Assembly: GCF_004295345.1 (NCBI RefSeq)
Contig: NZ_CP036200.1
Span: 620,001-684,000 of the forward strand
Length of the DNA: 64,000 nt
Reading direction: 5' to 3'
Source of the DNA: Shewanella maritima
GTDB taxonomy: Bacteria; Pseudomonadota; Gammaproteobacteria; Enterobacterales; Shewanellaceae
The notes under the pieces: generated by a model
What the model saw: only the letters and a program-made list of their open reading frames with translations
What the model was told of the DNA's origin: nothing
Databases searched by the model: none
Translations under genes and position numbers: made by a program
In this document: positions 35,139-44,418 of the stretch, piece after piece
Layout: every line of letters starts with the position of its first letter
Position numbering within the stretch: position 1 is the stretch's first letter

Positions 35139-36825
35139 CGTCTTGTAACCAATTCTTCACTACTTGGGTGGACAGTTCAGGCTCATTCGCAACAAGGGCG
35201 CGAATAGCTTTAATCATATCATCATCTTTATGCAGATTAGGGATTTGAATTGAGCCATCGTCCGCATAGCTGTATTCCGCTTCTTTGGTATTTAACATAC
35301 CTAAGGTATCAGCTGCGTATTGATCTTCAATTTCAGCAAGCTCATTACCTAAACGGGTTTCTTCTGGTAAATCTGGGCCCTCAGGGTTTAATAATTTGCT
35401 CATCATAGGGCGAACCACTAAGAAGGCTAACAGCAGCATACCAACAAAACCAAGGCCAAACTTCACTGCGCGCCAGAACCATGGCTGTTCCCACATTTCA
35501 GGCTCTGGCAGTTCAACTAGTAATTGATCCATAAATGGCACAGTCACCACTTCTAACACGTCACCACGTTGACTACTAAAGCCAACTGCACCTTCAAGCA
35601 AACGGCGGATGTTAGTTAATTCCTGCTCTGTACGTGGTACGCGAGTGACCTGGCCATCCTCACCTGGCGCGCCAGACTTAAAGTCTACAGCCACTGACAC
35701 ACTTACTCTACGTACTGTGCCGATTTGCTGACGGGTATGGCTAATAGTGGTATCTAACTCAAAATTACGGGTCGCTTCTCTAAATGAGTCACCTTGCTGA
35801 CGATTGGTTTCTGTACCGGCACCCGCTTCTTCAGGAATATTTGACTCCATTGGCGGTTGATTGGTTAGTGCGCCAGGAATACCGCCTACACCGCCAGAGG
35901 TTGAGTTACGCTCCACAGTCATTTCACTACGAACAGCAGGTAAGTCAGGAGAAAAACGCTTTGCAGTTTGCTCAACCGCCGTAAAATCCATATTCACGTC
36001 AACTTGAGAGGTAAAGTTCTCCGGACCAAGGATTGGCATCAAGATTGAGTCAATCTTCTTACGGTATTCTGCTTCTTTTTGTTGGACTAGCTCTAGTTCT
36101 CGGCGGGCACGAGCTGATGTACCTTCTTGACTACCTGAATTAAGTAAGCGGCCATTTGAATCAGTAACGGTAACACGTGATGGCTCTAACCCTTGCACGG
36201 CAGAAGCCACAATATCAACGACACTATCGACTTCCTCCTGACCTAACCCGCCGCGGCGTACGTTCACAACTACCGTTGCACTAGGTTTAGATGCATTGCG
36301 GGCAAATACGTTTTCTTTAGGTAAGGCCAAAATAACTTTGGCGCGGCTGATGCTGTTTAACTCTTCAATAGCGCGAGCAAGATTAAGCTCCTGACTGTGC
36401 TTGAGGCGCGCTTGCTCCATGCGCTGACTCACGCCAAATCCGCTGTCTTTACTTAGGTAATCATCAGCGGGCGCTGCACTATCAACTCCGGCGCGGCTAA
36501 GCAGCAATTTTACGTCCTGGTATTTATTCTCAGGAATGCTTAACACATCAACATTGATTTTGTATGGGATTTGGTTCTTATCCAGCACATCAAGTACCTG
36601 GATCATTTGATCCGTTTCCATCTTACCTAACGGGCGATACTCTGGCTCTTGCGCCCAGATCATAATAATCACAGCAACAGCTAAGCAGATAGCAAGGCCC
36701 AGGATCATGATCACCTGGCGCATCATATCTACGCCACCCAGGCTGCTAAGTAAGCCTGGTTTGTTCTCTTGTTGGATACCTGTATCTACTGTGGTATCCG
36801 TTCCAACCATCACATCTGTGCTCAC
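35128..36825 (-). CDS. fliF: FliF, flagellar MS-ring protein
   Basis: A 565-residue inner-membrane ring protein. Two membrane helices (about 36-56 and 452-470) flank a large periplasmic part with ring-building motifs (RAIEELNSISRAKVILALPKENVF, VVNVRRGGLGQEEVDSVVDIVASAVQGLEPSRVTVTD). The C-terminal cytoplasmic end contacts FliG. The first start is GTG at 36825 with AGG nine bases upstream. An ATG five codons later is an alternative. It belongs to the fliE-initiated unit. Confidence 0.96.
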   Translation of the reverse strand: MSTDVMVGTDTTVDTGIQQENKPGLLSSLGGVDMMRQVIMILGLAICLAVAVIIMIWAQEPEYRPLGKMETDQMIQVLDVLDKNQIPYKINVDVLSIPENKYQDVKLLLSRAGVDSAAPADDYLSKDSGFGVSQRMEQARLKHSQELNLARAIEELNSISRAKVILALPKENVFARNASKPSATVVVNVRRGGLGQEEVDSVVDIVASAVQGLEPSRVTVTDSNGRLLNSGSQEGTSARARRELELVQQKEAEYRKKIDSILMPILGPENFTSQVDVNMDFTAVEQTAKRFSPDLPAVRSEMTVERNSTSGGVGGIPGALTNQPPMESNIPEEAGAGTETNRQQGDSFREATRNFELDTTISHTRQQIGTVRRVSVSVAVDFKSGAPGEDGQVTRVPRTEQELTNIRRLLEGAVGFSSQRGDVLEVVTVPFMDQLLVELPEPEMWEQPWFWRAVKFGLGFVGMLLLAFLVVRPMMSKLLNPEGPDLPEETRLGNELAEIEDQYAADTLGMLNTKEAEYSYADDGSIQIPNLHKDDDMIKAIRALVANEPELSTQVVKNWLQDDEQ

Positions 36826-36900
36826 GATAATTACCTATTTAATCTAAATAACTGTCAATCACTGTCTGCCAACACCAACTAAGAAAGTCACTAAATGTGG

Positions 36901-37242
36901 CTATACTGGCATGCTCATAATTTCTTTATATGCTTCTACTAACTTGTTGCGAACCTGCACGGTTGCTTCAAAAGCTACACCGGCTTTCTCACGCGCAATT
37001 ACCGTGTCTGATAACGTCACAGTTGTATCACCCATATCAAGGCGCGTTGCCAAGTTTGCCGAGTTCTTTTGCAGCCCACTTACATTGCCAACTGCATCTG
37101 ACAACAGCTGACCAAAATCAGCTCCCGATGTGTTGTTTACCTGCTGAGTTAATCCAGGACGAATGTTGGTGTCAATTGAAGGAGCAATTTCACCACGTAG
37201 TGATTGCATTTCTTGTAGTAGTGGGTTGTTGCTGATCTGCAT
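36901..37242 (-). CDS. fliE: FliE, MS ring-rod junction protein
   Basis: A 113-residue basal-body protein joining the MS ring to the rod and contacting the export gate. The C-terminal half, with DTTVTLSDTVIAREKAGVAFEATVQVRNKLVEAYKEIMSMPV split over residues 70-113, is highly characteristic. It is the first gene of the fliEFGHIJ unit. AAGGAG lies just before its ATG, and a sigma-54 promoter is 53-70 bases upstream. Confidence 0.96.
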   Translation of the reverse strand: MQISNNPLLQEMQSLRGEIAPSIDTNIRPGLTQQVNNTSGADFGQLLSDAVGNVSGLQKNSANLATRLDMGDTTVTLSDTVIAREKAGVAFEATVQVRNKLVEAYKEIMSMPV

Positions 37243-37294
37243 GTTTAACTCCTTCGTCGATTAATTGACGGCATTCTCAATCTATATAGAGTTA

Positions 37295-37312
37295 AAGCAA
37301 TTAGGATGCCAA
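37295..37312 (-). promoter_or_regulatory. Sigma-54 promoter of fliEFGHIJ
   Basis: On the minus strand TTGGCATCCTAATTGCTT has the invariant GG and GC separated by exactly ten bases, matching TGGCAC-N5-TTGC with one mismatch. It lies 53-70 bases before the fliE ATG. In polar-flagellum systems this class of promoter is activated by FlrC, whose gene is directly upstream. Confidence 0.85.
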
Positions 37313-37403
37313 CAGAATAACTGTTGAACTTTTTAGGGAAGTGATTGTTGATTAATTCAGCAAGTGTTGCTGTTTCTTGTGAGGTTTAGCTACACAAAGA
37401 GAA

Positions 37404-37434
37404 TAGCCTGCTGCTGATAACAGCATACAGGCTA
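37404..37434 (-). terminator. Nested hairpin after flrC
   Basis: TAGCCTG (37404-37410) pairs with CAGGCTA (37428-37434), and inside TGCTG (37412-37416) pairs with CAGCA (37421-37425) around ATAA. It lies 18 bases after the flrC stop. The minus-strand tail TTCTCTTTG is only partly T-rich. Confidence 0.65.
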
Positions 37435-37451
37435 CACTTATTCATATGCAC

Positions 37452-38801
37452 TTAGGCAGGGATCTGAATACCCATATCGCGCATTTTTGCCATCTTGTAC
37501 CTTAGTGTTCTGGCACTGATCCCAAGCTTTTCAGCAACTTGTTTACGGCTACCATTGCACTGATTCAAGGTCTCAAGAATAATCACGTGCTCTTGCGCTT
37601 TAAGCTCACTACCTAGCGCTTCCACTTGTGGCGCACTAGTCACTTCTGCTGCGGGTTCAACCGCAGCTGGCACGTCAGCGCTATCGAGAATAATGTCGTT
37701 AGCACTGATTTCATCACCGACTCGTAAAATCAAGGCGCGCTGCACCACGTTATCTAGCTCTCGCACATTCCCCGGCCAGCGATGAGTCAGTAACCGCCGC
37801 GTGGCGGCTTCATCAAGTGTTGGCACAGGTGTGATTGCCAAGCGCTCAGCATGTTTAGCCAGTAAGTGATTAGCAAGTGGAATAATATCCGCGGGGCGCT
37901 GGTTTAACGCTGGCCAAGTCAGAGGAAATACATTGATGCGGTAGTACAAATCTTCCCTAAACTCACCTGAAGTTGCCATGGCTTTCAAGTCTCGGTTTGA
38001 AGTTGCCAGTACGCGCACATCAAGCTTGATGGTCTTACGTCCGCCTAAACGCTCTACTTCCCGCTCTTGCAAAACTCGGAGCAGTTTTGCTTGTAGACCC
38101 AATTCCATCTCAGAGATTTCATCAAGCAGTAAAGTTCCGCCATGGGCTTGCTCGAATTTACCAGGACAGGCTTGATAAGCACCGGTAAAAGCGCCCTTCT
38201 CGTAGCCAAACAACGTCGCCTCTAGCATGTTTTCAGGAATAGCCGCACAGTTAATAGCTACAAACGGCGCTTCATGGCGTGGGCTGTTGTCGTGAATATA
38301 ACGCGCCATCACCTCTTTACCCGAACCACTAGGCCCCATGATCATCACTGACGCATCTGAGCTAGCAACACGTTTAGCTAAATTCAGCAATGCCAAAGAT
38401 TTATCATCTGCCGCTACCGGTTGCCCAGAGTTGTCATTAAGGGGTAAGTAGCGTGACACCTGATTCAGTAATACTTCAGGTGCAAAAGGCTTGGCGAGGT
38501 AATCTACCGCACCTTGCTTAATCGCTTCTACCGCGCTGTCAATGGTGGCAAATGCGGTCATCAACAACATAGGCGTTTTAGGGTGATGTTGCTGTAAATA
38601 ATTCAGCAAACCTAAACCACCAATACCTGGCATTTGTACGTCGCTTATCACCATATCAAAGGTATTTTGCTTTAGCGCCATAATCGCATCTTCAGCACTA
38701 GCAACATTAACGCACTCATATTGAGCGAGCATTAGGGTATCAAGTAATGCCTCACGTAAAGATGCATCATCTTCAACTAACAGTAATTTCGCTTCAGGCA
38801 T
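37452..38801 (-). CDS. flrC: FlrC, sigma-54-dependent flagellar response regulator
   Basis: A 449-residue two-component regulator that activates middle flagellar (basal body and hook) promoters. The receiver domain has phospho-accepting D54 (VISDVQMPG). The AAA+ domain has Walker A GPSGSGKE and the sigma-54 contact loop GAFTGA. The C-terminus is a Fis-type helix-turn-helix (CNGSRKQVAEKLGISARTL). The start at 38801 is set by AAGGAGG about five bases upstream, and an upstream ATG at 38822 is unlikely. It overlaps flrB by 8 bases. Confidence 0.95.
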   Translation of the reverse strand: MPEAKLLLVEDDASLREALLDTLMLAQYECVNVASAEDAIMALKQNTFDMVISDVQMPGIGGLGLLNYLQQHHPKTPMLLMTAFATIDSAVEAIKQGAVDYLAKPFAPEVLLNQVSRYLPLNDNSGQPVAADDKSLALLNLAKRVASSDASVMIMGPSGSGKEVMARYIHDNSPRHEAPFVAINCAAIPENMLEATLFGYEKGAFTGAYQACPGKFEQAHGGTLLLDEISEMELGLQAKLLRVLQEREVERLGGRKTIKLDVRVLATSNRDLKAMATSGEFREDLYYRINVFPLTWPALNQRPADIIPLANHLLAKHAERLAITPVPTLDEAATRRLLTHRWPGNVRELDNVVQRALILRVGDEISANDIILDSADVPAAVEPAAEVTSAPQVEALGSELKAQEHVIILETLNQCNGSRKQVAEKLGISARTLRYKMAKMRDMGIQIPA

Positions 38802-39930
38802 CTTGTCCTCCTTGACGAGCATTTTGCTTATTAAAGGTTAGTCGGAAATGACAGCCCTCGCCCGGTTTGCTTTTAAGTTGAATATCACCTTGATGATTAC
38901 GCACTACTGATTGCACCACGGCTAAGCCGAGGCCTGTACCTTGTGACTTTGTGGTGAAGAAAGGCTCTAAAATTTGCTTAGCGTTGGCACTGTCGAGACC
39001 CTTGCCATTGTCAATCACATCAATAAACACTTGCTGCTGATCTTCACTCGCAACAATTTTGACTAAGTTAGCACCGGCTTCCAGCGCATTAATGATTAGA
39101 TTGTTAAATGCTGAGCTTAGGGCGCTAGCATTGGCTTGTATCTGGCTCTCACTGGTATTTTCAACGGTTAGTTCGCAACTATGCTTAAGCGCAATCGGCT
39201 CACAGTTATCCATAACACGCTCAATCAGCTGACCTAGCGTCACTGTATCAGCTAGTTCATCCTGGCGACCTTTAGCCATTAGCAGCATGTCATTTACTTG
39301 GCGCTCGAGCTCATTTAATCGGTCGACAAGTTTGGTTTGAAAACGCTGCTTGGCGGATTCTGTTAGTTTAGGACTACCAAGATTTGATGCATACAGCAGC
39401 GCTGCAGACAATGGCGTGCGCACCTGATGAGCCAATGATGCTACCATTTTTCCTAGCGCAGATAGGCGTTGCATGTGTGATAAATTCTTTTGGAGTAAGC
39501 GAGTTTCTGTTAAGTCTGTTAACACTATCAACTGGCCAGGCTCTGGAGTCAGAGGGGTAATCGCCAATTTAACCCTACGGCCATTTTTCAGCGATACCTC
39601 ATGACCATCGTCTTTTTGCGGCGCAAATGAACGATTGATAACATCAAACCACTTTGCCCCTTGCAATGGCCTACCTAACAATTCCGTTGCAACTGGGTTA
39701 GCGAGTGTTACTACACCATTACCATCAATAATGACCACTCCAGACGGCATAGCCTGAAGAATGTGCGCCATTTGATTAGACATATTCGCCGCCTCTTTTA
39801 AGGTAGAAATAGTCATACTTGCATCCGTGCTTGGTGCTTCAACTGATTGACAATCCACTTGCCTAAGCGCTGCCTGAGGCTGCTTATCATTGTTCGATTG
39901 ATATTCAGTGATAGCTTGAGCTGAATACAT
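38794..39930 (-). CDS. flrB: FlrB, flagellar sensor histidine kinase
   Basis: A 378-residue soluble kinase that phosphorylates FlrC. A PAS domain (about 52-145: HILQAMPSGVVIIDGNGVV) precedes the dimerization/phosphoacceptor helix with H168 in SLAHQVRTPLS. The ATPase domain has FNNLIINALEAGA, DNGKGLD and GTGLGLAVVQ. No membrane helix is present, as for FlrB/FleS. The ATG at 39930 has GGAG six bases upstream. A longer frame from 39972 is excluded because it would start inside the sigma-54 promoter. Confidence 0.94.
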   Translation of the reverse strand: MYSAQAITEYQSNNDKQPQAALRQVDCQSVEAPSTDASMTISTLKEAANMSNQMAHILQAMPSGVVIIDGNGVVTLANPVATELLGRPLQGAKWFDVINRSFAPQKDDGHEVSLKNGRRVKLAITPLTPEPGQLIVLTDLTETRLLQKNLSHMQRLSALGKMVASLAHQVRTPLSAALLYASNLGSPKLTESAKQRFQTKLVDRLNELERQVNDMLLMAKGRQDELADTVTLGQLIERVMDNCEPIALKHSCELTVENTSESQIQANASALSSAFNNLIINALEAGANLVKIVASEDQQQVFIDVIDNGKGLDSANAKQILEPFFTTKSQGTGLGLAVVQSVVRNHQGDIQLKSKPGEGCHFRLTFNKQNARQGGQDA

Positions 39931-39967
39931 GGAAACTCCGTCAAAAGATTTACGTTTGACGTTACTC

Positions 39968-39984
39968 TGCACGTATCATGCCAA
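39968..39984 (-). promoter_or_regulatory. Sigma-54 promoter of flrBC
   Basis: On the minus strand TTGGCATGATACGTGCA has GG and GC exactly ten bases apart. Transcription would start near 39957, upstream of the flrB ATG at 39930. This fits the known scheme in which FlrA with sigma-54 turns on flrBC. Confidence 0.83.
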
Positions 39985-40261
39985 TGGTTAATGTTCGCTA
40001 ACACGCTAATTCATATTAGCCCCAGTGAGATCTGAAATAGTGCCAGAGCAAACACTAAGCAATATTCAAATCAAAAACTCGCGGCAAAGCCAAACCTCAG
40101 CTCATATTAAAGCAGATGTGTCGATTAATTTAATTTGCAATAAAGCTTAAAGAATGACTACTGAAGGCTAATAGAAGTCAGCACTTGCGCTGTTAAGCCT
40201 AGTTCAGTTAGCTTAATTTAGCTCAGCTTTGACAAGGATAAAAGCCGGCGCTCAGGTACAA

Positions 40262-40285
40262 AAAAACCTGCTGCTGCAGGTTTTT
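40262..40285 (-). terminator. Rho-independent terminator after flrA
   Basis: AAAAACCTGC (40262-40271) pairs with GCAGGTTTTT (40276-40285) around TGCT, with a T run on the minus strand. It lies 22 bases after the flrA stop, making flrA a separate unit from flrBC. Confidence 0.92.
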
Positions 40286-40306
40286 ATTTAAAGCACCAAT
40301 TTAGGC

Positions 40307-41737
40307 TTAGTCTTTGCCCATGCCATACTTTCGCATTTTCTCAACTAGAGTGGTACGGCGGATACCAAGCATTTCTGCGGCCCTAGCAACGACACTATCT
40401 TGTTGCTCAAGCGCTTGACGGATCATGTCGATCTCTAACTCTGCAAGTAAATCTTTCAGATTCACCCCTTCTGGAGGAAGCTCTGTAGGGAAACGAGTCT
40501 CAGGGATCTCAACAGGCTCTTCATCATTAAAGATTGAAGCCAATGCATCTCGTTCAAGTTGCTCTTCACTGACCTCAACAGAGTACTCTGGTACGTCAAT
40601 ATGGCGATACTTCCTTGGCAAATCGTTAACATCAACTAGACCACCAGGGTACAGAATAGTTAAACGCTCAACCAAATTAGATAATTCGCGCACATTGCCT
40701 GACCAGGTATGCTCTTTAAGTGATTCAATAGCACGTTGAGTAAAACGAACCTTACCACGACCTTCATTAAACACGCGGCTAACAAGCTCTTGCAAAAGCA
40801 GTGGAATGTCTTCACTACGCTCACTCAATGCAGGCATTTCAATTGGGAAAACATTGAGACGATAGTATAAATCCTCGCGAAACTCGTTTTCCTCAATCAT
40901 GGATTCAAGATCACGATGAGTTGCAGCGACAACGCGAACATTAGTATTAATGGTTTTGCTGCCGCCCACACGCTCAAACACACGTTCCTGTAATACGCGC
41001 AGTAACTTTACCTGCATCTGCAGCGGCATATCACCAATTTCGTCAAGGAATAAGGTACCGCCCTCAGCCAATTCAAAGCGGCCTTTACGAGCTGAAATAG
41101 CGCCTGTAAACGACCCTTTTTCATGACCAAAAAGCTCGCTTTCTAATAACTCAGGAGGAATCGCACCACAGTTAACAGGAATAAATGGGCCATCACGGCG
41201 TTCTGACATGTAATGAATATTACGCGCCACAACTTCTTTACCGGTTCCTGACTGGCCTAACACCAATACTGTTGCATCTGACCCTGCGACTTGATTTATC
41301 AAGTGGCGTACGTTTGCAATACCGTTACTGCGACCGACAAGGCTACGGAAAAGTTTGGTTTGATTACCACTGGTAGGAACTTGTTCTTTTTTGACTTGGC
41401 CGAACACCTGACAAAAGTGCAGCAGCTCGGTCAATTGAGGGTAACTTAGCGGCTCTTCAACGATACCCAAAATATTGGAAAGTTTCAGCTCAGCTGCACC
41501 GAGCAACAAAATCGGTTGCCAAGGCGCAACAGAAGAAATGTTTTTGATAGATTCAGGGACAACTTCATCAGTTGCAATGACAAGAGCTCGATAACGAGCA
41601 GCTTCTAGCAGCTCAACCAACGCATCTGCAGTTATAATTTCGCACTGTTCTCCCAAAAACTCGAAAATACAGCACAAGCGGGAAACGCGTTCTGATGGGG
41701 TTCCGACAATTAAGATTTTTTGTTCTATTTGCATCAT
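40307..41737 (-). CDS. flrA: FlrA, sigma-54-dependent master flagellar regulator
   Basis: A 476-residue enhancer-binding protein of the FlrA/FleQ group, at the top of the polar flagellar hierarchy. The N-terminal FleQ domain (1-120) lacks a phospho-acceptor aspartate in the usual place. The AAA+ domain has Walker A GQSGTGKE and the sigma-54 loop written GSFTGA rather than GAFTGA. The C-terminal Fis-type helix-turn-helix is VARAAEMLGIRRTTLVEKM. FleQ-type proteins can bind cyclic di-GMP at the AAA+ domain. ATG codons at 41737 and 41734 are both possible starts. Confidence 0.95.
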   Translation of the reverse strand: MMQIEQKILIVGTPSERVSRLCCIFEFLGEQCEIITADALVELLEAARYRALVIATDEVVPESIKNISSVAPWQPILLLGAAELKLSNILGIVEEPLSYPQLTELLHFCQVFGQVKKEQVPTSGNQTKLFRSLVGRSNGIANVRHLINQVAGSDATVLVLGQSGTGKEVVARNIHYMSERRDGPFIPVNCGAIPPELLESELFGHEKGSFTGAISARKGRFELAEGGTLFLDEIGDMPLQMQVKLLRVLQERVFERVGGSKTINTNVRVVAATHRDLESMIEENEFREDLYYRLNVFPIEMPALSERSEDIPLLLQELVSRVFNEGRGKVRFTQRAIESLKEHTWSGNVRELSNLVERLTILYPGGLVDVNDLPRKYRHIDVPEYSVEVSEEQLERDALASIFNDEEPVEIPETRFPTELPPEGVNLKDLLAELEIDMIRQALEQQDSVVARAAEMLGIRRTTLVEKMRKYGMGKD

Positions 41738-42106
41738 TCAGAAAGCCAAGCTTTAAAAAGTACTAGGTTTACGTTGAGTCATCTCTCCAGAGTAAGCTGA
41801 AGTGTTTAATAGTAATCACTATAATGTGACTTTCTTTTACTATAAAAATCCACTTACATACTGTAATTTAGCCTGCTCAACGAACCGTCATTTCGCTATG
41901 CAGATATTTCTACTTTCACTACACAATTCACCGACACTTACACATAAGTATTAGCATTCGGTACGAATATACAAATAGTGTATTAAGCTGAAGCTATTAG
42001 CAAGCACTGACTAAATATAATCAAACACTCGGTTGATTTTAGTTCAATTTTGCTCACTTTATCAGCTTTTTTAACGCTTTATGGTATGACCGTCAGATTA
42101 CAGGCA
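41738..42106. other. Upstream region of flrA
   Basis: About 370 AT-rich bases between the fliS terminator and flrA, without coding character. No GG-N10-GC sigma-54 element is visible facing flrA. A weak sigma-70-like pair (TTACAG, 16 bases, TATAGT on the minus strand around 41840-41870) is the best candidate. That would fit constitutive or externally controlled expression of the master regulator. Confidence 0.5.
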
Positions 42107-42133
42107 CAAAAAAAGACGCCCGAAAGCGTCTTT
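42107..42133 (-). terminator. Rho-independent terminator after fliS
   Basis: AAAGACGC (42112-42119) pairs with GCGTCTTT (42126-42133), followed on the minus strand by seven or more T residues. It lies 13 bases after the fliS stop and closes the flaG-fliD-fliT-fliS group. Confidence 0.92.
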
Positions 42134-42145
42134 ATTCACTAAAGC

Positions 42146-42556
42146 TTAATTAGCGCTATCAGCACTACTCATATGATGCTCGTCAGTAGGGATAGCATCC
42201 CAACCTTCCTTGATGGTACGTAGGATCTCTGACACATCATCGATAGCGTTCACATCATTATTGATGTTGGCTTCGGAGAGCTTTATCAACATAAAATCAT
42301 ACAATCGACTTAGGTTAACGGGGATATCTCCGCCTTCGTCCATGTTTAAACTGTTATTTAGTCCATTGATAAGCCCGATGGCCTTACCAATGAAAATCCC
42401 TTTGTTCTCAATATCATTGCGCTCAATAGCGAATCGAGCTTGCGCTAAACGCTCTAACGCCCCACTGAACATCATCTGAATGATCCTATGAGGGGAAGCA
42501 ACTGCAATCTCACTTTCAAGGGAAACTTTACGATAAGACTGTAATGAACCTCTCAT
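42146..42556 (-). CDS. fliS: FliS, flagellin export chaperone
   Basis: A 136-residue helical chaperone that binds the C-terminus of flagellin and prevents early polymerization. It begins MRGSLQSYRKVSLESEIAVASPHRIIQMMFSGALERLAQA, a standard FliS start, with RLYDFMLIKLSEANINND further on. It lies seven bases after the FliT-like gene and is last in its group. Confidence 0.95.
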   Translation of the reverse strand: MRGSLQSYRKVSLESEIAVASPHRIIQMMFSGALERLAQARFAIERNDIENKGIFIGKAIGLINGLNNSLNMDEGGDIPVNLSRLYDFMLIKLSEANINNDVNAIDDVSEILRTIKEGWDAIPTDEHHMSSADSAN

Positions 42557-42563
42557 CTTTCAC

Positions 42564-42890
42564 CTACCTATTTAAATCTATGTCTTTGTAAACGTTAATT
42601 TTTCGCTTGTTTGACTGACGCGTAGTCAGCAAGTCACGACGATGAATTAGCGCTTTATTGGCTTTAGCGGCAAACTCTTGAGTTAACTGAAGTTGAGCCT
42701 GCACCTCTTGTTGCGTCACATCCTCACTTTCGATAATAGCTTGTACGAAAGTTTGACGCTCACCAATAAGGTGTAGCAAGGTTTGTACCAACAAATCAGA
42801 TTTTTCTTCTTCTGCTGGCGTGGTGTCTATCGCATCGAGGAGCAACCCAATCTCATGATTGAGCTGCTCAATATCATTATACTGCTGCAA
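42564..42890 (-). CDS. FliT/FlaI-like flagellar chaperone
   Basis: A 108-residue helical, acidic protein placed between fliD and fliS, the position of FlaI in Vibrio-type loci and of FliT in enterobacteria. FliT is the export chaperone of the cap protein FliD. Sequence similarity visible by eye is weak (QQYNDIEQLNHEIGLLLDAI; VQTLLHLIGERQTFVQAI), so the call rests mainly on size, helical character and context. Confidence 0.65.
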   Translation of the reverse strand: MQQYNDIEQLNHEIGLLLDAIDTTPAEEEKSDLLVQTLLHLIGERQTFVQAIIESEDVTQQEVQAQLQLTQEFAAKANKALIHRRDLLTTRQSNKRKINVYKDIDLNR

Positions 42891-42975
42891 TTTAGTTACC
42901 TACTGTGATAACTCTAGTGGGTAGCTTATGTTAACGACTTGCTCTGGATAAGTCTCTAACTACCCATTTTTAAAA

Positions 42976-44343
42976 TTATTGTGAGACGACACCTGGTAAT
43001 GAGGCGAGCTTAGCTGAAAGTCCCGCACTCTCAGCATTGAGGCTAGCAACAACAAGATCCATCGCATTAAATTGCTTGGTTAATCTTGCTTCTAGCTGGG
43101 TCATTTTCAATTCAAAAGCTTCACGCTGATCCGCTAAACGCTTAGTTTCTTCCGTATAGCTATTGTTACGAGAATCAATCAGACCACCTGATTTTACGTA
43201 ATTTTCAGCAAGTTCATCAAACTGAACAGCCAGACCAACTGTGTCCTTGGCAAAAAGGTTTTCTAGGCTATCCATATCATTCTTGATGGTTTCATCAAGT
43301 TTACTTGAGTCTATGTTCAGCTTACCGTAACGGTCGAGTTCAACACCAATATCATAAAGTGCAGTGGTATTGCCATTACCATCGTCTACACGGTCGCTCA
43401 CGATCGAACGAAGTTGAGAACTTAGCGATCTCAACAACGAATCACCTTGCAATGCAGCAGCTTCTTCTTTCTCGGTGTCGTACGTTGAAAGATCTGTTAT
43501 TGATTCAACTAGAGAGTTATAGGCATCAACAAACCCCTGGATATTTTCTTTAACGCCCTCTTCGTCAAGCCCAATCTTTAGCGTGGTTGTTTCATTCAAA
43601 TCTGCTTTGGTTAGCTCTAACGTCACCCCAGATATCGCATTACTGACTTCATTGGTTTGCGACGTGAGTTTTTGTCCATCGATATGCACAATGGAGTTTT
43701 GCGCAGCTTGAACTTCAGTCAGGTTCGCACCATTAAACATATCAGATAACCCAGTACCACTAGTATCTGTTGCATTAACAGAAATTTGACTATCTGTACC
43801 TTCGGTATCTGACGTAAATACGATGCGACTACCACCATCACTGGTAATCACAGTAGCAGTTACGCCTATGTTATCTGTCGCATCGTTAACTTTAGCGGCG
43901 ATCGCATTTAGATCATCAGTCGCTTCAATATCAACTGAAAAGCTCTCGCTTCCTATAGTTAAATCAATTGAACCGGCACCAACTGTTTGCGCAGCATCAG
44001 ATTTAAACGCACCACCAACTTTGTGGGATTTAGCAAGCTGTTCGACCTGAATTTCATAGCTACCAGCTTTGGCGGAGCTTGTTGCTTCAGCGCTTACATA
44101 AATACTTTCGCCAGTCGATACCGTGCGTTGGTTAACCGAGCTACCATCTTTAAGCTTTTCCATGGCATCTTGGAAAGCTGAGATTTTACTCTTTAGGGTG
44201 CCAATTGCCGATACTTTGGATTTAATATTCGCTTCGGTGTTATCAAAGATAGCTTCTTTTGGCACTTTTTCTGCATCAACAAGAACTTTCACAATCGAAG
44301 TGATATCAAGACCTGACCCGATACCTGTTGCTGTTAAAGACAT
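42976..44343 (-). CDS. fliD: FliD, flagellar filament cap protein
   Basis: A 455-residue exported protein (no signal peptide, type III exported) that caps the filament and helps flagellin assemble. It begins MSLTATGIGSGLDITSIVKVLVDAEK and ends with helical LEARLTKQFNAMDLVVASLNAES, both typical of FliD. Two FliD beta domains lie between. It is preceded by AGGAG and lies 75 bases after flaG. Confidence 0.95.
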   Translation of the reverse strand: MSLTATGIGSGLDITSIVKVLVDAEKVPKEAIFDNTEANIKSKVSAIGTLKSKISAFQDAMEKLKDGSSVNQRTVSTGESIYVSAEATSSAKAGSYEIQVEQLAKSHKVGGAFKSDAAQTVGAGSIDLTIGSESFSVDIEATDDLNAIAAKVNDATDNIGVTATVITSDGGSRIVFTSDTEGTDSQISVNATDTSGTGLSDMFNGANLTEVQAAQNSIVHIDGQKLTSQTNEVSNAISGVTLELTKADLNETTTLKIGLDEEGVKENIQGFVDAYNSLVESITDLSTYDTEKEEAAALQGDSLLRSLSSQLRSIVSDRVDDGNGNTTALYDIGVELDRYGKLNIDSSKLDETIKNDMDSLENLFAKDTVGLAVQFDELAENYVKSGGLIDSRNNSYTEETKRLADQREAFELKMTQLEARLTKQFNAMDLVVASLNAESAGLSAKLASLPGVVSQ

Positions 44344-44418
44344 ATATTACTCCTTTTACCCAGGTGTTATACCTTAAGGGTAAAGCCAAAAAAAGCGCCA
44401 AAGAACAATAGTTTGTTC

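Noticed and set aside
44385..44399. Sigma-54-like TTGGCGC...GGC upstream of fliD
   Set aside because: The spacing between GG and GC is eleven bases, not ten, and the -12 element is poor. fliD is more likely read together with flaG or from another promoter.
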